A DNA stretch of 16,357 nucleotides from Burkholderiales bacterium UBA2463 (GTDB lineage: Bacteria > Pseudomonadota > Gammaproteobacteria > Burkholderiales > Burkholderiaceae_A): contig DDPR01000002.1 of NCBI GenBank assembly GCA_002342295.1, positions 1-16,357 of the forward strand, read 5' to 3'. The notes beneath the pieces are model-generated. The model had not been told where the DNA came from and ran no database searches. It was given only the letters and a program-made list of their open reading frames with translations. Below are positions 10,701-16,357 of this stretch, in pieces (the first letter of the stretch is position 1; each line of letters begins with the position of its first letter). A program made the position numbers and the translations under genes.

Positions 10701-11946
10701 GCCCTATGGGGCGACGCTGGCACTCATCGATGGTGCACAGGTCAAAGCAGGCGCCATTTTGGCGACCTGGGACCCCCTGACGCGACCCATCGTCACCGAG
10801 TACGCCGGACAGGTTCGCTTCGAGAACGTTGAAGAGGGTGTCACGGTTGCCAAGCAGATCGACGAAGTGACCGGCCTCTCGACCCTGGTGGTGATCGATG
10901 CCAAGCGTCGCAGCGCCTCGACCAAGGGCGTCCGCCCACAAGTTCGGCTGCTGGATGCCAAAGGCGAGGAGGTCAAAATTGCTGGCACCGACCACTCGGT
11001 CAACATCAGCTTCCCCGTGGGCGCGCTCATCACGGTTCGCGATGGCCAGGAGGTCGGCGTGGGAGAGGTGTTGGCGCGTATTCCTCAGGAGTCTCAGAAG
11101 ACTCGCGACATCACTGGCGGTCTGCCCCGAGTCGCTGAACTCTTCGAGGCCCGCTCGCCGAAGGACGCGGGCATGCTGGCTGAGGTCACTGGCACCACCT
11201 CGTTCGGCAAAGACACTAAGGGCAAACAGCGCCTGGTCATTACCGACATGGACGGGGTCTCTCAGGAATTCCTCATCCCGAAAGAGAAGAGCGTGTTGGT
11301 CCACGACGGGCAGATCGTGAACAAGGGCGAGATGATTGTGGATGGACCCGCCGACCCTCAGGACATTCTTCGTCTTCTGGGCATCGAGGCGCTGGCGCGC
11401 TACATCGTCGATGAGGTGCAGGACGTCTATCGACTTCAGGGCGTGAAGATCAATGACAAGCACATCGAGGTGATCGTTCGCCAGATGCTGCGTCGAGTCC
11501 AGATTTCCGATCCGGGCGACACGAGCTTCATCCGAGGTGAACAGGTCGAGCGCTCGGAGTTGCTCGAGGAGAATGATCGTGTCGTTGCTGAGGGCAAGCG
11601 CCCCGCAACCCACGAGAATCTGCTCCTCGGCATCACCAAGGCATCGCTCTCGACCGATTCCTTCATCTCGGCTGCGTCTTTCCAGGAGACCACGCGTGTT
11701 CTGACCGAGGCCGCGATCATGGGCAAGAAGGATGACCTGCGGGGTCTGAAGGAGAACGTGATTGTGGGTCGACTGATTCCGGCCGGAACCGGACTGGCCT
11801 ACCACCGCGCCCGCAAGGATCGAGAGTCTGCGGAGGCCGCTGAGGCCAAGACCCTGGCGGAACAGGCCGCGTTGGATGCGGAAGCCCTCTTCTCGGGCCC
11901 CTCATCTGACGAGCCTGCAACAGATGAGGACTCCGTGGCGCAGTAG
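7702..11946 (+). CDS. rpoC: DNA-directed RNA polymerase subunit beta'
   Basis: RpoC is the largest core subunit and holds the catalytic magnesium. The 1414-residue product (E. coli 1407) has the N-terminal zinc site C70, C72, C85, C88 ([13 protein letters not shown] then CEKCG). The catalytic NADFDGD motif gives D461, D463 and D465, and the second zinc site is C816, C890, C897 and C900. The bridge-helix/trigger-loop region is represented by [24 protein letters not shown]. The C-terminus ends in a weakly conserved acidic, Ala-rich tail of about 35 residues ([19 protein letters not shown] and on), as is common. AAGGAA (7688-7693) lies 8 bases before the ATG. It is cotranscribed with rpoB. Confidence 0.99.
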   Translation: [1414 protein letters not shown]

Positions 11947-11992
11947 GCTTGACAGCCTAGGTGAAAAGCCCAAGAATCGAGGGCTTTTCACC
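11944..11992 (+). terminator. Hairpin pair after rpoC, weak terminator candidate
   Basis: Two hairpins lie back to back at the rpoC stop. The first pairs TAGGCT (11944-11949) with AGCCTA (11954-11959) around a TGAC loop and includes the rpoC stop TAG. The second pairs GGTGAAAAGCCC (11960-11971) with GGGCTTTTCACC (11981-11992), 12 bp perfect with a 9-base loop. Seen as a terminator, the core is GCCC/GGGC flanked by AAAA and TTTT. Only four Ts are present and they are followed by CACC, so full termination is doubtful. A role as a partial terminator, a 3' stabiliser or an RNase III cleavage site is equally possible. Confidence 0.6.
11949..11977 (+). promoter_or_regulatory. Candidate sigma70 promoter for rpsL-rpsG-fusA-tuf
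   Basis: A perfect -35 hexamer TTGACA at 11949-11954 is followed after exactly 17 bases by AAGAAT at 11972-11977, matching 4 of 6 positions of TATAAT, including the key A2 and T6. Transcription would begin near 11984, inside the right arm of the hairpin described above, so transcripts from here would lack that hairpin. Location directly before the str-type operon fits a promoter serving it. The match was found by eye; the -10 is imperfect. Confidence 0.45.
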
Positions 11993-12034
11993 AACTGTAG
12001 TGAAAACGTTGCAATCAAAACAAGGATTTAGGAC

Positions 12035-12412
12035 ATGCCCACCGTAAACCAGCTCGTTCGCAAGGCGCGCGCGAGCGAGACCGTTAAGAGCAAGAGCCCA
12101 GCGCTTGAGTCCTGCCCTCAGCGGCGGGGTGTCTGTACCCGCGTCTATACAACCACCCCCAAGAAGCCGAACTCTGCGCTTCGTAAGGTGGCGAAGGTCC
12201 GCCTGACCAACGGGTTTGAAGTGATCAGCTACATCGGCGGCGAGGGTCACAACCTCCAGGAGCACTCCGTCGTGCTCATTCGCGGAGGCCGTGTGAAAGA
12301 CCTGCCTGGTGTCCGCTACCACATCGTTCGCGGATCTCTGGATCTGCAGGGCGTGAAAGACCGCAAGCAGTCTCGGTCGAAGTACGGCGCAAAGCGCCCC
12401 AAGAAGGCCTAA
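12035..12412 (+). CDS. rpsL: 30S ribosomal protein S12
   Basis: S12 sits at the decoding centre of the 30S subunit, tunes translational accuracy and is the classical streptomycin-resistance target. The product is 125 residues (E. coli 124). The conserved loops are intact: TPKKPNSALRK with K43 and K44, and GGRVKDLPG with K88 and P91. D89 is the residue that carries methylthiolation in other bacteria. The usual resistance changes at K43 and K88 are therefore absent. The C-terminus KDRKQSRSKYGAKRPKKA is typical. AAGGA (12022-12026) is 8 bases before the ATG. First gene of the str-type group; the following 105-base spacer carries hairpins that may be the S7 regulatory site. Confidence 0.98.
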   Translation: MPTVNQLVRKARASETVKSKSPALESCPQRRGVCTRVYTTTPKKPNSALRKVAKVRLTNGFEVISYIGGEGHNLQEHSVVLIRGGRVKDLPGVRYHIVRGSLDLQGVKDRKQSRSKYGAKRPKKA

Positions 12413-12416
12413 GCAG

Positions 12417-12494
12417 TCCGCCTTCAATCCCGCTCTCGGCATGGGTCGAGGGCGGAAGTAAGGGCCCGCAATCTTGCGGGCTGGGTGAAACCCA
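12417..12494 (+). promoter_or_regulatory. rpsL-rpsG spacer hairpins, candidate S7 repressor site
   Basis: Three hairpins occupy the 105-base spacer. Hairpin 1: CCGCTCTCG (12430-12438) with CGAGGGCGG (12447-12455), 9 bp with one G-U. Hairpin 2: GCCCGCA (12464-12470) with TGCGGGC (12475-12481), loop ATCT. Hairpin 3: TGGGT (12482-12486) with ACCCA (12490-12494). TCCGCC (12417-12422) can instead pair with GGCGGA (12451-12456), competing with hairpin 1. None has a T-tract. In E. coli, S7 binds the spacer of about 96 bases between rpsL and rpsG and represses the operon. Size and position match; specific S7-contact residues were not verified. Confidence 0.45.
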
Positions 12495-12517
12495 ACTGAA
12501 GACAAAAAGGAATCGAT

Positions 12518-12988
12518 ATGCCCCGTCGTCGCGAAGTTCCAAAACGCATTGTTCTGCCCGACCCCAAGTTCGGCAGTGAAGAAGTCTCCAAGTTCATGAA
12601 CGTGGTCATGCTTCACGGCAAGAAAGCTGTGGCTGAGCGCATCGTCTATGGTGCCTTTGAGCACATCGAGAAGGTCGCAAAAAAGAATCCCGTCGAGGTC
12701 TTTCAGCAGGCCCTGACCAATGCCAAGCCGATGGTCGAGGTCAAGAGCCGTCGAGTGGGCGGCGCAAACTACCAGGTGCCTGTTGAGGTTCGGCCCGCGC
12801 GTCGATCTGCGCTCGCCATGCGCTGGCTGCGAGAGGCCGCCAAAAAGCGTGGCGAAAAATCCATGAACCTGCGACTCGCCGGCGAGTTGTTGGAGGCCTC
12901 AGAGGGTCGTGGCGGTGCCGTCAAGAAGCGAGACGAGGTTCACCGCATGGCCGAGGCCAACAAAGCCTTCTCTCACTTCCGCTTCTAG
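12518..12988 (+). CDS. rpsG: 30S ribosomal protein S7
   Basis: S7 is a primary 16S rRNA binder that nucleates the 30S head and lines the E-site exit; in E. coli it also represses the str operon mRNA. The 156-residue product is full length. It opens with the family signature MPRRREVPKR and LPDPKFGSEEVSKFMNVVMLHGKK, continues with VKSRRVGGANYQVPVEVRPARRSALAMRWL (about 77-106), and ends with GGAVKKRDEVHRMAEANKAFSHFRF. AAAAAGGAA upstream (about 12504-12512) gives a good ribosome site. fusA starts 34 bases after its stop. Confidence 0.98.
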   Translation: MPRRREVPKRIVLPDPKFGSEEVSKFMNVVMLHGKKAVAERIVYGAFEHIEKVAKKNPVEVFQQALTNAKPMVEVKSRRVGGANYQVPVEVRPARRSALAMRWLREAAKKRGEKSMNLRLAGELLEASEGRGGAVKKRDEVHRMAEANKAFSHFRF

Positions 12989-13022
12989 ATTTTTCTCGCT
13001 CTTTCACCAGACAGGATTCACC

Positions 13023-15125
13023 ATGGCCCGTAAGACCCCGATCGAGCGCTACCGAAACATCGGCATCAGCGCCCACATCGACGCTGGAAAAACCACCACC
13101 ACCGAACGCATCCTTTTTTATACCGGGGTGAATCACAAGATCGGTGAGGTGCATGACGGTGCGGCCACCATGGACTGGATGGAGCAGGAGCAGGAGCGTG
13201 GAATCACGATTACCTCTGCGGCTACCACCACCTTTTGGAAGGGCATGGACGCGTCATTCCCCGAGCACCGCATCAACATCATCGACACGCCGGGTCACGT
13301 GGATTTCACCATTGAGGTTGAGCGCTCCATGCGGGTGCTGGACGGCGCTTGTATGGTGTATTGCGCCGTGGGCGGAGTCCAGCCTCAGTCAGAGACTGTC
13401 TGGCGTCAGGCCAACAAATACAAGGTGCCTCGACTCGCATTCGTGAACAAGATGGATCGCACGGGCGCCAATTTTTTCAAGGTCGTCGAGCAGATGAAGG
13501 CGCGTCTTCGCGCGAATCCGGTTCCGATCGTGGTGCCCATTGGCGCGGAAGAGAACTTCAAGGGCGTGGTGGACCTCATCAAGATGAAGGCCATTCTGTG
13601 GGATGAGGCCAGCCAGGGCACGAAGTTTGAGTATGTTGACATTCCCGCTGACCTCGTTGAGGTCTCCAAAGAGTGGCGCGAGAAGATGCTCGAGGCTGCC
13701 GCCGAGCAGAGTGAAGATCTCATGAATGCATACCTTGAGAATGGCGATCTCACTGAAAAGCAGATCATGGACGGCATTCGCGCGAGAACCATCGCGGGCG
13801 AAATCCAGCCCATGCTCTGTGGCTCTGCCTTCAAGAACAAGGGCGTGCAACGCATGCTCGATGCCGTCATCCAGTTCTTGCCCAGCCCAATCGACATTCC
13901 CCCGGTGGGCGGCACCGACGATGATGGTGCGCCCGTCCATCGCGAGGCGGACGACAAAGAGAAGTTCTCGGCCCTCGCCTTCAAACTCATGAACGATCCG
14001 TTCGTGGGCCAACTCACCTTCATTCGCGTGTACTCCGGTGTCTTGAAATCGGGCGATACGGTTATCAACTCCGTGAAGGGGAAGAAAGAGCGCATCGGCC
14101 GACTCCTGCAGATGCACGCTAACAATCGTGAGGAGATCTCTGAGGTGCTCGCCGGCGACATCGCGGCCGCCGTGGGTTTGAAGGAGGTCACGACCGGCGA
14201 TACACTCTGCGACCCCGAGGCGGTCATCGTCCTTGAGCGCATGGAGTTTCCCGAGCCCGTCATCTCCCAGGCTGTTGAGCCCAAGACGAAGGCCGACCAA
14301 GAGAAGATGGGCATTGCACTCAATCGGCTTGCCAAGGAGGACCCGTCTTTCCGTGTTCGCACCGATGAGGAGTCCGGTCAGACCATCATCTCGGGCATGG
14401 GTGAGTTGCACCTCGAAATTCTGGTGGACCGCATGAAGCGTGAATTCGGCGTTGAGGCCACTGTTGGTAAGCCCCAGGTGGCCTACCGCGAGACGATTCG
14501 AAAGGCCGTCGAGATCGAGGGCAAGTACGTCAAGCAGTCGGGCGGTAAGGGCCAGTTCGGCCATGTCTGGATCAAGCTTGACCCCCAGGAAGAGGGCAAG
14601 GGCTACGAGTTCGTTGACGCGATCAAAGGCGGTGTGGTTCCCCGAGAATTCATCCCATCCGTTGACAAAGGCTGCAGCGACACCATGAACTCAGGCGTCC
14701 TGGCGGGCTTCCCGGTGGTGGATGTGAAGGTTACTTTGTTTGATGGCTCCTACCATGACGTGGACTCTTCGCAGATCGCCTTTGAGCTGGCCGCATCGAT
14801 GGCTTTTAAAGACGGAATGCGTAAGGCGAACCCTGTCCTCCTTGAGCCCATGATGTCTGTGGAGGTGGAGACCCCAGAGGATTACGCCGGCACCGTGATG
14901 GGCGATCTCTCGTCGAGGCGAGGGATGGTGCAGGGGATGGACGAGCTACCGGGCGGCGGGGGCAAGATCATCAAGGCCGAGGTTCCTCTGGCCGAGATGT
15001 TTGGTTATTCCACCACGCTGCGGTCTCTGACTCAGGGGCGCGCCACCTACACCATGGAGTTCAAGCATTACTCTGAGGCTCCCAAGAATGTGGCCGACGC
15101 CGTGATGACGAGTCGTGCCAAGTAA
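13023..15125 (+). CDS. fusA: Elongation factor G
   Basis: EF-G is the GTPase that drives translocation and, with ribosome recycling factor, splits ribosomes. The product is 700 residues (E. coli 704). GTPase motifs are complete: AHIDAGKT at 17-24, RGIT at 59-62, DTPGHVDF at 88-95 with catalytic H92, NKMD at 142-145, and GSAFKNKG for G5. The downstream domains include the SGMGELHLE block (domain III), GGKGQFGHVWI (domain IV) and the C-terminal RRGMVQGM..AEMFGYSTTLRSLTQGRATYTMEF. The frame stays open upstream to 12909 inside rpsG, but only ATG 13023 gives the family N-terminus MARKTPIERYRNIGI and has a ribosome site (AGGA, 13013-13016). Single intact copy in this window. Confidence 0.99.
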   Translation: MARKTPIERYRNIGISAHIDAGKTTTTERILFYTGVNHKIGEVHDGAATMDWMEQEQERGITITSAATTTFWKGMDASFPEHRINIIDTPGHVDFTIEVERSMRVLDGACMVYCAVGGVQPQSETVWRQANKYKVPRLAFVNKMDRTGANFFKVVEQMKARLRANPVPIVVPIGAEENFKGVVDLIKMKAILWDEASQGTKFEYVDIPADLVEVSKEWREKMLEAAAEQSEDLMNAYLENGDLTEKQIMDGIRARTIAGEIQPMLCGSAFKNKGVQRMLDAVIQFLPSPIDIPPVGGTDDDGAPVHREADDKEKFSALAFKLMNDPFVGQLTFIRVYSGVLKSGDTVINSVKGKKERIGRLLQMHANNREEISEVLAGDIAAAVGLKEVTTGDTLCDPEAVIVLERMEFPEPVISQAVEPKTKADQEKMGIALNRLAKEDPSFRVRTDEESGQTIISGMGELHLEILVDRMKREFGVEATVGKPQVAYRETIRKAVEIEGKYVKQSGGKGQFGHVWIKLDPQEEGKGYEFVDAIKGGVVPREFIPSVDKGCSDTMNSGVLAGFPVVDVKVTLFDGSYHDVDSSQIAFELAASMAFKDGMRKANPVLLEPMMSVEVETPEDYAGTVMGDLSSRRGMVQGMDELPGGGGKIIKAEVPLAEMFGYSTTLRSLTQGRATYTMEFKHYSEAPKNVADAVMTSRAK

Positions 15126-15164
15126 ACAGATCAGTCGCAATTTCTCTCAGTAAAGGAAAGCAAG

Positions 15165-16355
15165 ATGGCCAAGGGCAAGTTTGAGCGTACAAAGCCGCAT
15201 GTCAACGTCGGAACGATTGGTCACGTCGACCATGGCAAGACGACCCTGACAGCAGCAATCACGACTGTATTGAGCAAGAAGTTTGGTGGCGAGGCCAAGG
15301 CCTACGATCAGATTGATGCGGCCCCCGAAGAGAAGGCCCGCGGCATCACCATCAATACAGCCCACGTGGAGTACGAGACCCAGACGCGTCACTACGCCCA
15401 TGTGGACTGCCCAGGTCACGCTGACTATGTGAAGAACATGATCACCGGTGCGGCCCAGATGGATGGCGCGATCTTGGTCTGCTCTGCAGCCGATGGCCCC
15501 ATGCCCCAGACGCGCGAGCACATCTTGCTTGCCCGCCAGGTGGGGGTGCCCTACATCATCGTGTTTCTCAACAAGTGCGACATGGTCGATGATGCCGAGC
15601 TGCTTGAGCTCGTAGAGATGGAAGTGCGCGAGCTTCTCTCCAAGTACGACTTTCCGGGTGATGACACCCCCATCATCAAGGGCTCAGCCAAGCTCGCCCT
15701 TGAGGGCGATAAGGGCGATCTGGGCGAAGAGTCGATCTATCGCCTGGCTGAGGCACTGGATTCCTACATTCCCACGCCTGAGCGGGCCATCGATGGCGCC
15801 TTCTTGATGCCCATTGAGGATGTGTTTTCCATCTCTGGCCGTGGCACCGTGGTGACTGGCCGCGTGGAGCGTGGCATTGTGAAGGTGGGCGAAGAGATTG
15901 AGATCGTGGGGATCCGCGATACGGTCAAGACCACCTGCACCGGCGTTGAGATGTTTCGCAAACTCCTTGACCAGGGTCAGGCCGGCGACAACGTGGGCGT
16001 GCTGCTGCGCGGCACCAAGCGCGAGGAAGTCGAGCGCGGACAGGTTCTGGCCAAGCCCGGCTCCATCAAGCCACACAAGAACTTTGAGGCCGAGGTCTAT
16101 GTCCTATCCAAAGAAGAGGGTGGCCGCCATACCCCCTTCTTTAACAACTACCGCCCCCAGTTTTACTTCCGAACCACCGATGTGACTGGCGCTGTCACCC
16201 TGCCTGAGGGCACGGAGATGGTGATGCCTGGCGATAACGTCAAGATGAATGTGGCACTCATTGCCCCCATTGCCATGGAGCAGGGCCTGCGCTTTGCAAT
16301 CCGCGAAGGTGGCCGCACCGTTGGTGCCGGGGTTGTTGCGAAGATTTTGGATTGA
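15165..16355 (+). CDS. tuf: Elongation factor Tu
   Basis: EF-Tu delivers aminoacyl-tRNA to the ribosomal A site as a GTP complex and is among the most abundant cell proteins. The 396-residue product has the normal betaproteobacterial length. GTPase motifs are complete: GHVDHGKT (19-26), RGIT (59-62), DCPGHADY (81-88, catalytic H85), NKCD (136-139) and GSAKLAL for G5 (173-179). Domains II and III follow, with VFSISGRGTVVTGRVERG and a C-terminal FAIREGGRTVGAGVVAKILD. AAAGGAAAG (15152-15160) precedes the ATG. It closes the rpsL-rpsG-fusA-tuf group. Its last 21 bases plus two beyond the stop are identical to the left window edge, showing a second tuf copy. In relatives the S10 operon (rpsJ and on) follows; that is outside this window. 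Confidence 0.99.
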   Translation: MAKGKFERTKPHVNVGTIGHVDHGKTTLTAAITTVLSKKFGGEAKAYDQIDAAPEEKARGITINTAHVEYETQTRHYAHVDCPGHADYVKNMITGAAQMDGAILVCSAADGPMPQTREHILLARQVGVPYIIVFLNKCDMVDDAELLELVEMEVRELLSKYDFPGDDTPIIKGSAKLALEGDKGDLGEESIYRLAEALDSYIPTPERAIDGAFLMPIEDVFSISGRGTVVTGRVERGIVKVGEEIEIVGIRDTVKTTCTGVEMFRKLLDQGQAGDNVGVLLRGTKREEVERGQVLAKPGSIKPHKNFEAEVYVLSKEEGGRHTPFFNNYRPQFYFRTTDVTGAVTLPEGTEMVMPGDNVKMNVALIAPIAMEQGLRFAIREGGRTVGAGVVAKILD

Positions 16356-16357
16356 GG
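16335..16357 (+). repeat. Right copy of a 23-bp direct repeat (tuf 3' end)
   Basis: Identical to bases 1-23. It covers the last six tuf codons, the TGA stop and two further bases, ending exactly at the window edge. It marks the second member of a direct pair of tuf genes that bracket the whole block. Confidence 0.9.

Noticed and set aside
10549..11805. 418-codon open frame on the minus strand opposite rpoC
   Set aside because: It lies wholly antisense to well-conserved rpoC coding sequence. Its translation is low-complexity in the His/Leu/Asp-rich way typical of reverse-frame shadows in GC-rich genes, and no family is recognisable.
12158..12309. Possible streptomycin-resistance changes in S12
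   Set aside because: K43, K88 and P91 are all the sensitive-type residues.
12909..13022. Upstream extension of fusA from an ATG inside rpsG
   Set aside because: It would add 38 residues unlike any EF-G and overlap rpsG. The ATG at 13023 has the family N-terminus and a ribosome site.
13389..14564. 391- and 318-codon open frames on the minus strand opposite fusA
   Set aside because: They overlap each other in different frames and are entirely antisense to intact EF-G domains; they are explained by codon bias of fusA.

Overview
The window is a core chromosomal block of a GC-rich Gram-negative bacterium, most likely a betaproteobacterium and probably Burkholderiales. The evidence is the gene order, the sizes of RpoB (1367 aa), RpoC (1414 aa), EF-Tu (396 aa) and EF-G (700 aa), and the RpoB rifampicin-region sequence, which reads DQTNP where Escherichia coli has DQNNP. 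The genus assignment is not resolvable by eye. All genes are on the + strand, gene density is very high, and the longest non-coding gap is 208 bases.

Layout: 1-21 is the last six codons and stop of an upstream tuf copy. It is followed by a tRNA-Trp(CCA) gene, then secE-nusG (SecE translocase subunit and NusG elongation factor), rplK-rplA (L11, L1), rplJ-rplL (L10, L7/L12), rpoB-rpoC (RNA polymerase beta and beta'), and the str-type operon rpsL-rpsG-fusA-tuf (S12, S7, EF-G, EF-Tu). In E. coli the rif cluster (rplKAJL-rpoBC) and the str operon are at separate loci; here they are joined head to tail, bracketed by two direct tuf copies. This is an arrangement known from betaproteobacteria.

The genes work together in making the gene-expression machinery. 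RpoB and RpoC form the polymerase active centre and NusG is its elongation partner. L11, L1, L10 and L12 build the stalk and factor-binding side of the 50S subunit, where EF-G and EF-Tu act. S12 and S7 are 30S decoding-centre and head proteins. SecE is the translocon subunit.

The protein-coding content is ordinary and I found no undescribed system, mobile element, CRISPR array or foreign gene. The most interesting structure lies in the spacers. The rplL-rpoB spacer has two mutually exclusive hairpins, the second followed by a T-tract (attenuator-like). The rpoC-rpsL spacer has a 12-bp hairpin with an overlapping promoter-like sequence. The leaders of rplK, rplJ and rpsG hold hairpins where ribosomal-protein autoregulation by L1, L10-L12 and S7 is known in E. 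coli. The first and last 23 bases of the window are identical because both ends fall at the 3' end of tuf copies.
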